DNA of 64,000 bases, taken from assembly GCF_050315115.1 (NCBI RefSeq), contig NZ_JBNPOJ010000003.1:93405-157404 (forward strand). Direction: 5' to 3'. Shown here piece by piece: positions 35,710 through 44,906 of this stretch (position 1 is its first letter; each line of letters starts with the position of its first letter). Origin of the DNA: Peptoniphilus_A sp022767005. GTDB taxonomy: Bacteria; Bacillota; Clostridia; Tissierellales; Peptoniphilaceae. The translations under genes were made by a program, and so were the position numbers. A model generated the notes under the pieces. It was not told where the DNA came from and made no database searches. It was given only the letters and a program-made list of their open reading frames with translations.

Positions 35710-37164
35710 TTAATTTTTGCCGTGCTTCTTTAACAAATTGTCCTTAATCTTCCAAAGTTTTTCTGACAAGTCCACGATGTATTCATTTGGATTGTCAAGT
35801 CTCTTAGTTTCCTCCCACAATGTGTCCAGTTCCATCTCAGCCTTTTTCTTTATTTCCTCAAGACTTGGAAGTTTGTATACAAGTTTACCCTTGTCGTAAA
35901 TTTGTACGAGAACTTTCTTTGCAGTGTAATTTGTAAGGGTTTTTCTCTTCCATGTGTAAACTGGGTGGAAAATTTCATAATTATCTTCTGGTATTTCTTC
36001 ATCTCTCAATGCAACTACATCTGCCATTGCCTTTCCAGTTTCATTTTCGTAAAATCTATAAAGTTCTTTAAAACCTGGAGTAGTAATTTTTATAACATTC
36101 TCGGATATTTTTATCTTTGGAATAATTTTTCCGTCATCGTCAATAGTCGCAACTAATTTGTAGACTCCTCCAAAAACTGGAGATGATTTTGATGTAATAA
36201 GTCTTTCGCCTACTCCAAAGGAATCTAGCTTTGCTCCTTGGTGTAAAATTGTCCTTATTGTGTATTCGTCAAGTGAGTTTGATGCCATAATCTGTACATC
36301 GGGATAGCCTGCATCGTCAAGCATCTTTCTTGCCTTATTTGATATATATGTTATATCTCCTGAATCAATTCTAATGCCCTTAGGTCTAAATCCACGAGGG
36401 ACAACTTCTTCGTCAAAAACTTTTATTGCATTTGGCACTCCCTCTTTAAGAGTGTCGTAAGTATCTACTAATAAAAGACAGTTGTCTGGATATACTCTTG
36501 CAAAGGCTCTAAAGGCTTCAAGTTCTGTGTCAAACATTTGAACCCAAGAGTGTGCCATAGTACCAAGGGCTGGCACTCCAAACATTTTGTCAGATAATGT
36601 GTTGGCAGTCCCTGCGCATCCACCAATGTATGCAGCTCTCGCCCCTAAGTTTGCGGCAGAATATCCCTGTGCTCTCCTCGATCCAAATTCAACAACCGGT
36701 CTGCCCTTTGCTTGTTTTACAATTCTTGATGCCTTTGTAGCAATCATTGATTGATGATTTAAGGTTAAGAGAACCATTGTTTCTAGCATTTGTGCTTGAA
36801 TTGCAGGACCTCTTACTGTAACAAGAGGTTCGCCAGGAAAGGCTAAAGTTCCTTCTGGCATTGCCCACACGTCGCATTCAAATTTGAAATTTCTTAAGTA
36901 ATCTAAAAATTCTTCGTCAAAAATATTTTTGCCTCTCAAAAATTCTATGTCATCTTCAGAGAAGTGAAGATTTTCCATGTACTCGATTAATTGTTCTAGC
37001 CCAGCAACAATTGTGTACTCGCCATTGTCAGGCACTTCTCTAAAAAACATATCAAAGATGACTTTCTTTTCTCTCATGTCCTCTTTAAAAAATCCATTTG
37101 CCATTGTTAACTCGTAAAAATCCACAAGTAGCGTGAAGTTTTTCTTAACATTATAATTTACCAT
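35710..37164 (-). CDS. pncB: Nicotinate phosphoribosyltransferase
   Basis: 484 residues from ATG 37164, behind AGGAAG; upstream in-frame codons overlap the leader and promoter. Typical features are LLVDFYELTMANGFF at the N-terminus, VEFGSRRAQGYSAANLGARAAYIGG, GTMAHSWVQMF (with the autophosphorylated-His region) and IRIDSGDITYIS. It makes nicotinate mononucleotide from nicotinate and PRPP in the NAD salvage pathway. TATAAT (37237-37242, minus strand) lies about 75 bp upstream; no convincing -35 is seen. Confidence 0.95.
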   Translation of the reverse strand: MVNYNVKKNFTLLVDFYELTMANGFFKEDMREKKVIFDMFFREVPDNGEYTIVAGLEQLIEYMENLHFSEDDIEFLRGKNIFDEEFLDYLRNFKFECDVWAMPEGTLAFPGEPLVTVRGPAIQAQMLETMVLLTLNHQSMIATKASRIVKQAKGRPVVEFGSRRAQGYSAANLGARAAYIGGCAGTANTLSDKMFGVPALGTMAHSWVQMFDTELEAFRAFARVYPDNCLLLVDTYDTLKEGVPNAIKVFDEEVVPRGFRPKGIRIDSGDITYISNKARKMLDDAGYPDVQIMASNSLDEYTIRTILHQGAKLDSFGVGERLITSKSSPVFGGVYKLVATIDDDGKIIPKIKISENVIKITTPGFKELYRFYENETGKAMADVVALRDEEIPEDNYEIFHPVYTWKRKTLTNYTAKKVLVQIYDKGKLVYKLPSLEEIKKKAEMELDTLWEETKRLDNPNEYIVDLSEKLWKIKDNLLKKHGKN

Positions 37165-37453
37165 TTGATACTTCCTTTTTTTCTCTCTACAATATAACGC
37201 TCTTAATTTTGTAGCGTCTTTAATTAAATTATATAAATTATACCACATTGCGAAGGTTTTTGATATTTTATGGTCTTTAGAACTTAAACAAAAGTTATCA
37301 AAGAATTTAATTTTTAATAACTCATTGTGTTATAATTTTTAAGCAAAAGTTTAGGCGATACAAAAATATTTTAGCGCCTTTACAAATTGTATTTAGTTAA
37401 ATTTAAAAAATAACTGTGCTATAATGAGAATAGATTGGTAAAGGTGAAATTTT

Positions 37454-38272
37454 TTGGAAGCAATAAAAAGCACTGTGGACATAGAAAGGTCCCTTATAAA
37501 AACATATAGACGAGATATTTACAAAAAATTTGTACAAGGTGTAAATAAATATGAATTAATCAGTCCCGGCGACAAAGTTGCCGTTGCAATTTCTGGCGGC
37601 AAGGATTCCCTTACTCTTGCAAAATTATTGCAGGAATTAAAAAGGCATAACAAAGTACCCTTTGAACTTGAATTTATAACAATGGATCCAGGTTATCTTC
37701 CTGAAAATAGAGAAAGGCTTGAGTTCAACTGTGAAAAAATGGGCATACCAGTTAAAATTCACAACTCCGATGTTTTTTCTGTTGCAGAAAAAATGTCCGA
37801 AGGCGGTTCTCCTTGTTATATGTGTGCTAGAATGCGCCGTGGAAATTTGTACAATAGGGCGAAAGAACTTGGCTGCAATAAGCTTGCCCTTGGTCATCAC
37901 TTTGACGATGTCATCCAAACAGTTATGTTAAATATTATTTATGCCGGCGATTTTAAAACTATGATGCCAAAATTAAAATCGCAAAATTTTGAAGGTCTTG
38001 AACTTATTAGACCAATGTATCTAGTTCGTGAGGAAGCAATCATACGCTTTATGAAATCCACTGGACTATCTGCCCTTGATTGTGCCTGCACTGTTACAAA
38101 GAAAAAATCTGGCAATAAGAGGTTTTTTATAAAGGACTTAATCGAAGAACTTAAAAAAGAAAACAAAAATGTTGACATAAATATTCTTCGTGCTACTGAA
38201 AATGTAAATATGGAACAAATCTTAGGCTTCAAAGAAAAAGGTGAAAGACACGACTTTTTGGAATTTTATTAG
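37454..38272 (+). CDS. ttcA: TtcA-type tRNA thiolation / PP-loop ATPase
   Basis: 272 residues from TTG 37454, with AAGGTGA upstream. The PP-loop SGGKDS is at 47-52, the cluster cysteines in CYMCARMRRG and a third in LDCACTVTKKKSG, and LGHHFDDVIQT follows. This is the pattern of TtcA, which puts sulfur on C32 of tRNAs using an iron-sulfur cluster. Low-GC anaerobes have several TtcA-like paralogues, so the exact nucleotide is not certain. First gene of a three-gene operon; TATAAT at 37420-37425 is a likely -10. Confidence 0.88.
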   Translation: MEAIKSTVDIERSLIKTYRRDIYKKFVQGVNKYELISPGDKVAVAISGGKDSLTLAKLLQELKRHNKVPFELEFITMDPGYLPENRERLEFNCEKMGIPVKIHNSDVFSVAEKMSEGGSPCYMCARMRRGNLYNRAKELGCNKLALGHHFDDVIQTVMLNIIYAGDFKTMMPKLKSQNFEGLELIRPMYLVREEAIIRFMKSTGLSALDCACTVTKKKSGNKRFFIKDLIEELKKENKNVDINILRATENVNMEQILGFKEKGERHDFLEFY

Positions 38273-38280
38273 GAGGACAT

Positions 38281-39045
38281 ATGCAGGAATTTAAAATGAT
38301 TTCTTGGAATGTAAATGGACTTAGAGCTGTTATTAAAAAGGGGTTTATGGACTACTTTAAGGAACTTGACGCTGATATATTTGCACTTCAAGAGATAAAA
38401 CTCCAAGAGGGTCAAATTGAAATGGACCTGCCTGGTTACTACGAATTTTATAATTATGCAGAGAAAAAAGGTTACTCGGGTACGGCAATTTTCTCTAAGA
38501 AAGAACCTATTAACGTAAATTATGGAATTGGAAGGAAGGAACACGACAACGAGGGACGAGTTATAACGCTAGAATTTGAAAATTTTTACTTCGTTACTTG
38601 TTATACACCTAATTCAAAGAGAAAATTAGAAAGACTTGATTACAGACAAGTTTGGGAAGACGACTTTAGAGCTTATCTAAATGATTTAAAGGCAAAAAAG
38701 GGTGTAATTTTATGTGGCGACTTAAATGTTGCTCACAAAGAAATTGACTTAGCAAATCCATCTACTAACAGAAAATCTGCAGGTTTTACTGATGAAGAGA
38801 GAAATAAATTCACAGAACTCTTGGATAATGGATACATCGACACTTTTAGATATTTTTATCCAGAGCTTACCGATGAATATTCGTGGTGGAGCTATTTTGC
38901 AAAATCGAGAGAAAGAAACATCGGCTGGAGAATAGACTACTTTGTAGTATCAGATAGCCTTGAAAAAAATTTAGTAGACGCAAAAATTCATCAGGAAATT
39001 ATGGGATCGGATCACTGTCCTGTTGAACTTAAAATAAAACTTTAA
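38281..39045 (+). CDS. xth: Exodeoxyribonuclease III / AP endonuclease
   Basis: 254 residues, full length. ExoIII motifs are intact: ISWNVNGLRA, LQEIKLQ, GYSGTAIFSKKEP, GDLNVAHKEIDL, WRIDYFVVSD and the catalytic His of GSDHCPVEL. It incises abasic sites and degrades 3' ends during base-excision repair. The start is eight bases after ttcA behind AGGAGGAC. Confidence 0.96.
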   Translation: MQEFKMISWNVNGLRAVIKKGFMDYFKELDADIFALQEIKLQEGQIEMDLPGYYEFYNYAEKKGYSGTAIFSKKEPINVNYGIGRKEHDNEGRVITLEFENFYFVTCYTPNSKRKLERLDYRQVWEDDFRAYLNDLKAKKGVILCGDLNVAHKEIDLANPSTNRKSAGFTDEERNKFTELLDNGYIDTFRYFYPELTDEYSWWSYFAKSRERNIGWRIDYFVVSDSLEKNLVDAKIHQEIMGSDHCPVELKIKL

Positions 39046-39059
39046 ATATAGGAGGTATT

Positions 39060-40265
39060 ATGAAAAATTTATTGTCAGTTCCTATTAAAAATGATATTTA
39101 TTATATAGGTACAAATGATCGACAAACAGAATTATTTGAGGGAATGTGGCCTCTTCCAAATGGAGTAGCTTATAATTCCTACTTAGTTAAAGGCGAAAAA
39201 AATATACTTTTCGACTTGGTAAAAGTTAACACAGTAGATGATTATATTCAAAAGATAAATGAAATAGTTGGCGAAGGTGAAAAAGTTGATTACATAATAA
39301 TCAATCACATGGAACCGGACCACACATCTTCTCTTAAATCAATTTTGGACATTTATCCTGAGGCAAAACTTGTTACAAATAAAAAAGCTGTTGCAATGTT
39401 AAATAATTTCTATGAAGTTACGGACAATATCGTAGAAGTAAAAGAAGGCGAAACATTAGAACTGGGAAATAGAAAATTTACTTTCTACATGACTCCTATG
39501 GTTCACTGGCCTGAATCCATGGTAGCATACGAAGAAACTACAAAGACACTTTTCTCACAAGATATTTTCGGCGGCTTTGGGACTCTTGACGGCGGTATTT
39601 TTGATGACCGAATTGACTACAACGACAATTACCTTGAAGAAACTACTAGATATTTCATAAATATTGTGGGCAAATACGCTACACAAGCACTTAAAGCCCT
39701 AAAAAAATTGGCTGTTCTTGATGTCGAGTTAATTTGTCCAGATCACGGACCAATTTGGAGAGAAAACCCTAAAAAAATAATCGACATCTACACATCTCTT
39801 GCAAAACAAGAAACAATTGACGGTTGTGTAGTAATTTATGGATCAATGTATGGAAACACAGAAACAATGGCAGAAGCTGTTGCAAGAGGACTTTCCGAAG
39901 GCGGACTTACAAATATTAAAATTCGCGACATAACAAAGACTTCTTTCTCCTATCTACTATCAGATATTTGGAGATACAAGGGCGTTATCTTAGGTTCATG
40001 TTCCTACGACAACAATCTATTCCCACCAATGAATTATCTATTGACAGAAGTTTCTCACCAAAGGATGAAAAATAATTATTGGGGAATTTTTGGATCTTAC
40101 TCATGGTCTGGCGGAGCACTTAAAACTCTAAAGAAATACATGGAAGATGGAAACTACAATGTACTCGACACACAACTTGAAATTCAAGGTGCGGCAACTG
40201 ACGAAGAAATTAAACAGTTAATCGACTTTGGAAAAGAAATGGCTGCAAAAATTTTAGATAAATAA
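39060..40265 (+). CDS. A-type flavodiiron protein (FprA family)
   Basis: 401 residues. The beta-lactamase-like diiron domain has HMEPDH at 83-88 with the later His and Asp ligands (MVHWPESM, SQDIFGGFG, CPDHGPIW); residues from about 255 form a flavodoxin domain with FMN-loop YGSMYGNTETMAE. Such proteins reduce O2 or NO to water or N2O in the cytoplasm and protect strict anaerobes. GGAGG precedes the ATG; the gene ends at a terminator. Confidence 0.96.
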   Translation: MKNLLSVPIKNDIYYIGTNDRQTELFEGMWPLPNGVAYNSYLVKGEKNILFDLVKVNTVDDYIQKINEIVGEGEKVDYIIINHMEPDHTSSLKSILDIYPEAKLVTNKKAVAMLNNFYEVTDNIVEVKEGETLELGNRKFTFYMTPMVHWPESMVAYEETTKTLFSQDIFGGFGTLDGGIFDDRIDYNDNYLEETTRYFINIVGKYATQALKALKKLAVLDVELICPDHGPIWRENPKKIIDIYTSLAKQETIDGCVVIYGSMYGNTETMAEAVARGLSEGGLTNIKIRDITKTSFSYLLSDIWRYKGVILGSCSYDNNLFPPMNYLLTEVSHQRMKNNYWGIFGSYSWSGGALKTLKKYMEDGNYNVLDTQLEIQGAATDEEIKQLIDFGKEMAAKILDK

Positions 40266-40268
40266 ATT

Positions 40269-40288
40269 AATCGTCACGATTTCGTGGC
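40269..40288 (+). terminator. Terminator of the ttcA-xth-flavodiiron operon
   Basis: TCGTCACG and CGTGGCGA pair with one G-U wobble around a four-base loop, just after the stop codon and followed by a T-rich stretch. Confidence 0.82.
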
Positions 40289-40396
40289 GATTTCTTATTT
40301 TTATTTATTTTGAATAAAATCTCTTGCACCAATTTTTAACTGTTTAGAAAGAGATTTATAAAATATTACTTTTAGCTATATAGCATAAAAATGCAC

Positions 40397-40799
40397 AAAA
40401 AAAGAATGCCATATTAATTTACAAATGACATTCTTTTTAAATATCCAATTCCATCCAATTTAAACTTTTTGGTTCAATCACGTCTATCACCTATATTCTT
40501 GTTTTACCTAAGTTCTATACAATTTGATATTGCTCACAGTCCCAACTCTAAGCCTGTGTACCTCATCATATAAAAACTAAGAGTAATATCAAAACAAACT
40601 ATTTACCATCATTTTACACATTATAACGTCTATTAAAAACTATTCGATTTATATAAAAGTCTTGGCGTTTTAAGTCAAAACTCGTAAATTTAACAAAATC
40701 AAAAACATTTTTACGAATATTGGATGGAATTGTCATGTTTCTCCAAATAAGATTTTACTTTTATTTATTTTCTACTTTAATACAGTAATCTTATTTGGT
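40397..40799 (-). ncRNA. Candidate ~400-nt structured non-coding RNA of unknown class
   Basis: No credible ORF is present. On the minus strand, -10 TATAAT (40806-40811) would start transcription near 40799. A 12-bp perfect hairpin begins at once (CCAAATAAGATT 40743-40754 with AATCTTATTTGG 40787-40798). A 14-bp perfect long-range stem then encloses about 260 nt (CAATTCCATCCAAT 40446-40459 with 40719-40732). Inside are TCGTAAA/TTTACGA (40682-40688/40710-40716), a 13-bp stem with one wobble (40523-40535/40581-40593) and ACAG/CTGT within it. It ends with AGAATG...CATTCT (40403-40434) and seven T, an intrinsic terminator. It does not show the conserved cores of tmRNA, RNase P, SRP or 6S RNA that I know. 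A short-TIR mobile element is the main alternative. Confidence 0.62.
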
Positions 40800-40918
40800 A
40801 CTAATATTATACCTCGTATTTTTATTTTTAAACACTTTTTATGAAAATTTTTTTATTTTTTTATAAATTTTTTTATAATTATATGTAGTATAATGTTTTT
40901 AAATTAAGGAGGCTAAAA

Positions 40919-41269
40919 ATGAACACATTAATCGGTTATAAAAAATGTAGCACTTGCAAAAATATAGAAAAATTATTAAAAGAAAAAAATATTCCTTATG
41001 AATACAGAGAAATCGACAAGGATCTATTGTCAGCAGATGAACTCAAAAAAATAATGGAAAAAGCAGATATTGATGTGCTAAAACTTTTTAACACAAGTGG
41101 CATAAAATATAGGGAACTTGGACTAAAGGACAAGAAAAATGACATGACTGAAGATGAAATATTAGAACTACTTTCAACAGATGGAATGTTAGTAAAAAGA
41201 CCAATACTTTTAAAAGATGACAAAGCCTTTGTAGGCCCTCAAGTAAAAAAATATTTAGAAAGCTTATAA
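40919..41269 (+). CDS. ArsC/Spx/MgsR-family thioredoxin-fold protein
   Basis: 116 residues. The redox motif is CSTC in YKKCSTCKNIEKLL (residues 10-13), followed by the family's KLFNTSGIKYRELGL, LLSTDGMLVKRPIL and FVGPQVKKY. The CxxC pair resembles Spx/MgsR and YffB-like proteins; true arsenate reduction is not certain and there are no ars neighbours. -10 TATAAT at 40889-40894 and AAGGAGG support the start. Confidence 0.88.
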   Translation: MNTLIGYKKCSTCKNIEKLLKEKNIPYEYREIDKDLLSADELKKIMEKADIDVLKLFNTSGIKYRELGLKDKKNDMTEDEILELLSTDGMLVKRPILLKDDKAFVGPQVKKYLESL

Positions 41270-41292
41270 TCAAGAATTTTATAACTTAAAAT

Positions 41293-41329
41293 AAAAACTA
41301 GAATTGATTTTATTTCAACTCTAGTTTTT
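41293..41329. terminator. Bidirectional terminator between the Spx-like gene and ClC
   Basis: AAAAACTAGA and TCTAGTTTTT pair around a 17-base loop between convergent genes. Confidence 0.9.
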
Positions 41330-41334
41330 CTATT

Positions 41335-42861
41335 TTATTCATTTTTAAAAAAGTCGTCTATCTCTAAGGCATCTTCCGCTTTTACTAACACCGTTACTTT
41401 ATCTCCATAAAGTATGATGTCATCTGCTGTTGGGACGATTTCAACTCCTTCTCTTTCTATTGACATTATTATTATATGTTTTGGGAAATTTATATCTCTC
41501 AAAGTTTTTCCTATAAATTTTAATCCATCTGTTATCGTGTACTCGAAAATTGAATAGTCGCCAAGCTCTCTTTCCTTTGGACTAAGTAAATTTTTGTCCT
41601 TTAATTGTCTTTCGAAAAGTGTGTCATAAATTGGTGCAACTTTTAAAATTTCTGCCACATAGTAGGAAACCATTACAACTATGGAAAGAGCTATTAAATG
41701 CTCAAATGTTGAAGTCATTTCCGATACTAAAATTACTGAAAGTATGGGACTCCTAACTACTGATGCTAGAATCCCGCTCATGCCAAGGATTATAAAGTTT
41801 ACATAATACTCCTCTATTCCAAAATTATTTTGTAATATTGAAAAAATAAGTGCTCCACAAGATCCGCCGATTACAAGGACTGGCAAAAAGATACCTCCTT
41901 GTACTCCTGAGCCGTAGCAAAATGTTGTGTAAAATAATTTTACTAAAAGTATTGCTAAGATGTATTTCGCTGGAAATTGTCCCTTTGCCATTTTTTCTAG
42001 GAGTCCATGACCTCCGCCAGTTCCTTCAAAGAACGTAAATCCAATTATAATAGTAACGCCCATTAATAATGCGTACTTTAAAAATTTTGAATTTATTTTC
42101 TTAAAAAGATCTTGGAATTTTGTAATTAAATAATTATAAACTCCGCCAACTATACCTGTTAGTATTCCAATTAAAATTGCCACCCAAATTAATTTCATTG
42201 GAAGAGATTTTGTTACAAAGAAAGAAAAGGATGTCTCTGCTCCCATTATTACAAAGGAAACATAATTGGCAACTATTGATGCTACAAGTGAAGGCAAGAG
42301 AACAAATTTTGAATAGGATTTATGGAGTTCTTCTATTGCAAAAATACAACCAGCCATTGGTGCGTTAAAAGCTGCTGCAAGACCAGCTGCTGCTCCTGCT
42401 GTAATCATGTATTTTATTTCATCTGGAGGTCTTTTTATTGCCTTCCCAATAAATTTTGCCGCTGCGCCACCCATTTGTATTGATGGGCCTTCTCTGCCAA
42501 GGGAAAAACCCATGAGATTTCCCAGTCCTCCACCTACAATTTTTGATGTAAGTGTTGGCACTTCATCCATTTTAAATTTGCCCAGTATTTCTCCTCGAAT
42601 TTGCGGAATTCCACTTCCACCAGATAGAGGCGCCCATTTTAATAATATATAAATTACAAAGGAAATTATTATTGCAAGGATAATTAAAACCAAAATTGAT
42701 TTTAAGTTAAATTCACTATATAAATTTTTTCTGAAAAAATCCATTTTCATTATTACAAATCTATACAATACTGAAAAAAGTCCCGCAAAGGTTCCTACAA
42801 TTAGGGAGTCAAATAAAATTCTAAATATTAATTTACCCTTGTTGTTAAAATCATCTTTCAT
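41335..42861 (-). CDS. ClC-type chloride channel/antiporter with C-terminal TrkA-C domain
   Basis: 508 residues. ClC selectivity motifs GSGIPQIRG, GREGPSIQMGG (gating Glu) and GGIFLPVLVIGG are present in about the first 415 residues. The last 80 residues form a TrkA-C (RCK-C) regulatory domain (FIGKTLRDINFPKHIIIMSI, ILYGDKVTVLVKAED). It moves chloride, probably against protons. Start ATG overlaps the upstream stop (ATGA) with AAAGGAG at proper distance. Confidence 0.94.
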   Translation of the reverse strand: MKDDFNNKGKLIFRILFDSLIVGTFAGLFSVLYRFVIMKMDFFRKNLYSEFNLKSILVLIILAIIISFVIYILLKWAPLSGGSGIPQIRGEILGKFKMDEVPTLTSKIVGGGLGNLMGFSLGREGPSIQMGGAAAKFIGKAIKRPPDEIKYMITAGAAAGLAAAFNAPMAGCIFAIEELHKSYSKFVLLPSLVASIVANYVSFVIMGAETSFSFFVTKSLPMKLIWVAILIGILTGIVGGVYNYLITKFQDLFKKINSKFLKYALLMGVTIIIGFTFFEGTGGGHGLLEKMAKGQFPAKYILAILLVKLFYTTFCYGSGVQGGIFLPVLVIGGSCGALIFSILQNNFGIEEYYVNFIILGMSGILASVVRSPILSVILVSEMTSTFEHLIALSIVVMVSYYVAEILKVAPIYDTLFERQLKDKNLLSPKERELGDYSIFEYTITDGLKFIGKTLRDINFPKHIIIMSIEREGVEIVPTADDIILYGDKVTVLVKAEDALEIDDFFKNE

Positions 42862-44048
42862 TTACTTGCTCCTTTTATTAAATTATTCCAATCCTTTTTG
42901 CTTAATTTTAAAATTTCTATATATTTTTTTTCTTTTTCAATTTTATTTGGAGTCGTATAAAAATTAAGACTCACTTTTTTTATTTTGCTTCCATCTATAT
43001 CAGCTATTACCTTAAACTTTTTTGACTTTATTAGATTATAAAAGCTTGCATTGATGTGCATAAATTCGTCGTGATAGATGAGATTTTTATTTTTTGGATA
43101 ATAACTCATCCTAAAATTCCTTTGGTTTATCTTTCCCTTAATTGTCTTTAAATTTTCATTTTCTTCATGCTTTATAAAAATATGCCTGTGAGGAATTTTT
43201 AATTCAAAGTCCTTTTTTATTTTTAGCATATATTTCCCATCATCGGACTGAAGCTTTAAAAGATTTTTGTCATCGTCAGTTTCCATATAAAAAACTATTA
43301 CATCTCTTTTTTCTAAGTCGTCATAAATATTTGAAAATTCTTTTTTTAGGACTTCACTTAAAATTGTAAAGGGAAAGTAATTTTCTTCTTTATAAAAATC
43401 TTCAATTTTATTCATTAGTTTTTCAATGTCTAGGGACTTTACACTAATTTCATATATATTTGTCGAAATATTTTTTACATTAGTTTTTCTAATTATTCTA
43501 GTCCACTCTTTTTTTACATATTTTTTTAGCTCTAAATTTTTTTCAGAAAAAGAAACTGGCGGCAAAAATAATTTTTTGTTATTTATGTCGTAGCCAAGAT
43601 CTCCCAAGACATTGGAGTCGTGAGATAAATTTACCATTGTATTTCTATCGATATAAAGAGGCAGATCGGAAATTTCATCTCTATAAAGATAGATATCGCT
43701 ATTTACAATTTTTTCTCCCATTGTCTTTATCTTCTTATCTTCTTCTTTTCTTTCAAGCAAGTACATGGATTTATTTGTCGCACTTTGAAAATTTATAATG
43801 TTTAATTTGTCGCCATTTTCCTTAATGTTACTCAACCTTAGACCATAATCTCCCGAACTTTTAACTTTTTCAAAAATATCACTTATGCCAAAATCTTCGA
43901 TATAGTCATCTGCAAAGGCAAAAATTCTATCGTCAATGGTGTAAAGCACTTCTGCCACAGCTTTTTTTGGATAGCGTCTAAAATTATTTACTCCCCAAAA
44001 AATCAATGCAACTAAAATAAATATTAAAAAAATACTTTTCTTTTTCAT
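42858..44048 (-). CDS. Hypothetical secreted or membrane-anchored protein
   Basis: 396 residues. A single N-terminal hydrophobic segment (IFLIFILVALIFWGVNNF) works as signal anchor; the remainder is hydrophilic, with many Lys/Asp/Asn residues and alternating short beta-type stretches (KLNIINFQSATNKSMYLLER, VIADIDGSKIKKVSLNFY). It may be related to DUF3352-type extracellular proteins, but I cannot confirm this. It overlaps the ClC gene by four bases and should be co-expressed with it. Confidence 0.75.
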   Translation of the reverse strand: MKKKSIFLIFILVALIFWGVNNFRRYPKKAVAEVLYTIDDRIFAFADDYIEDFGISDIFEKVKSSGDYGLRLSNIKENGDKLNIINFQSATNKSMYLLERKEEDKKIKTMGEKIVNSDIYLYRDEISDLPLYIDRNTMVNLSHDSNVLGDLGYDINNKKLFLPPVSFSEKNLELKKYVKKEWTRIIRKTNVKNISTNIYEISVKSLDIEKLMNKIEDFYKEENYFPFTILSEVLKKEFSNIYDDLEKRDVIVFYMETDDDKNLLKLQSDDGKYMLKIKKDFELKIPHRHIFIKHEENENLKTIKGKINQRNFRMSYYPKNKNLIYHDEFMHINASFYNLIKSKKFKVIADIDGSKIKKVSLNFYTTPNKIEKEKKYIEILKLSKKDWNNLIKGASK

Positions 44049-44137
44049 AATATCACTACTTCATATATATTAGTTATAGTTTACAATAAATCTTCCCTTC
44101 ATTGCAATTAAAAAGGCATCTTTCGGCGCCAATTATT

Positions 44138-44175
44138 TTACATAGCAATATTTTTTCTCCCTTTGCCAAATTTAT
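44138..44175. repeat. Left direct repeat (attL-like), copy of the MATE gene 3' end
   Basis: 38 bp identical but for one base to 45626-45663, which are the last twelve codons and stop of the MATE gene; weaker similarity extends about 10 bp further left (CGCCAAT). The island between the repeats carries a toxin-antitoxin pair. Confidence 0.85.
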
Positions 44176-44209
44176 CTCCTTGCCAAAGATATATTTATCA
44201 GTATTTTTA

Positions 44210-44238
44210 TTGATGTTTTTATCGATTTTTAGTATACT
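44210..44238 (+). promoter_or_regulatory. Promoter of the toxin-antitoxin operon
   Basis: TTGATG (44210-44215), 17-bp spacer, TATACT (44233-44238), 18 bp before the antitoxin start. Repeated TTTTTAT(T/C)GAT units across the spacer may be the operator for autorepression. Confidence 0.78.
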
Positions 44239-44256
44239 TACCTTGAGGTGATAAGC

Positions 44257-44580
44257 ATGAATTTTGTAAAAGAACTTTCAAATAAAACTGTTTCCATTTC
44301 TGAATTTAATCGTGGACTTGCTGGTCGTATTTTTGATGACGTCAAAGCAAATGGTTCTAAAGTTGTATTAAAGAATAATACTCCTGAGTGCATTCTTATT
44401 TCTCCAGATGAATATACTAAACTCATTGATGAACTTGAAGACGCAAGAGACCTTATGCTTGCCAATGCAAGGATTTCATCAATGGATAAATCCAATTTAA
44501 TTTCACAAGATGAATTTGAAAAATCCTTTAATATAAATTTAGATGAAGTCTCTCCTCTTGATGAGGATGAAATCGAATGA
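44257..44580 (+). CDS. Type II antitoxin, Phd/YefM-like
   Basis: 107 residues from ATG 44257 behind GAGGTG; an in-frame GTG nine bases upstream is part of that site. The N-terminal Phd/YefM fold is seen in TVSISEFNRGLAGRIFDDVK and VVLKNNTPECILISPDEYTKL; the acidic C-terminal tail (SPLDEDEIE) would wrap the toxin. It should neutralise the RelE-like toxin encoded next and repress their shared promoter. Its last codons overlap the toxin start. Confidence 0.9.
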   Translation: MNFVKELSNKTVSISEFNRGLAGRIFDDVKANGSKVVLKNNTPECILISPDEYTKLIDELEDARDLMLANARISSMDKSNLISQDEFEKSFNINLDEVSPLDEDEIE

Positions 44581-44906
44581 ACTACAAATTGTCTTTTATT
44601 AATGAGGCTATTGAAGACTACAAATCCTTAGATGGATCGCAACGAAAAGTCGTCGATAAAGCTCTTAAAAGAATTTTATTAAATCCTCTCCCTAATACCC
44701 AAGGTGGTTATGGCAAGCCTCTTTCTAATCTATCTAATTCTAAACTTGCAGGCCTTATGAAAATCAAATTAAAAAGTTCAGGTCTTAGAATTGTTTATAA
44801 ATTAGAACAATTAGATAATGAAGTTCTTATCATTATTATTGGTGCAAGATCTGAATCCAAAGTATATAAAGACGCCGAGAAAAGAGTAGCTAAGCTTGAA
44901 GATTAA
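44577..44906 (+). CDS. Type II toxin, RelE/ParE superfamily
   Basis: 109 residues in a four-base overlap (ATGA) with the antitoxin. The RelE fold is recognisable from LSFINEAIEDYKSLDGSQRKVVDKAL, the Arg/Lys-rich centre (GLMKIKLKSSGLRIVYKLE) and VLIIIIGARSESKVYKDAEKR. RelE toxins cut mRNA on the ribosome; ParE relatives hit gyrase, and Arg/Lys residues here favour RelE. An imperfect 25-bp inverted repeat runs from its last codons (44881) to 44940. Confidence 0.9.
   Translation: MNYKLSFINEAIEDYKSLDGSQRKVVDKALKRILLNPLPNTQGGYGKPLSNLSNSKLAGLMKIKLKSSGLRIVYKLEQLDNEVLIIIIGARSESKVYKDAEKRVAKLED

Noticed and set aside
40444..40733. Reading the 14-bp inverted repeat as ends of an insertion sequence
   Set aside because: No transposase or target duplication; promoter and terminator lie outside the repeats and further paired segments lie inside, which fits an RNA better. 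Kept as alternative only.
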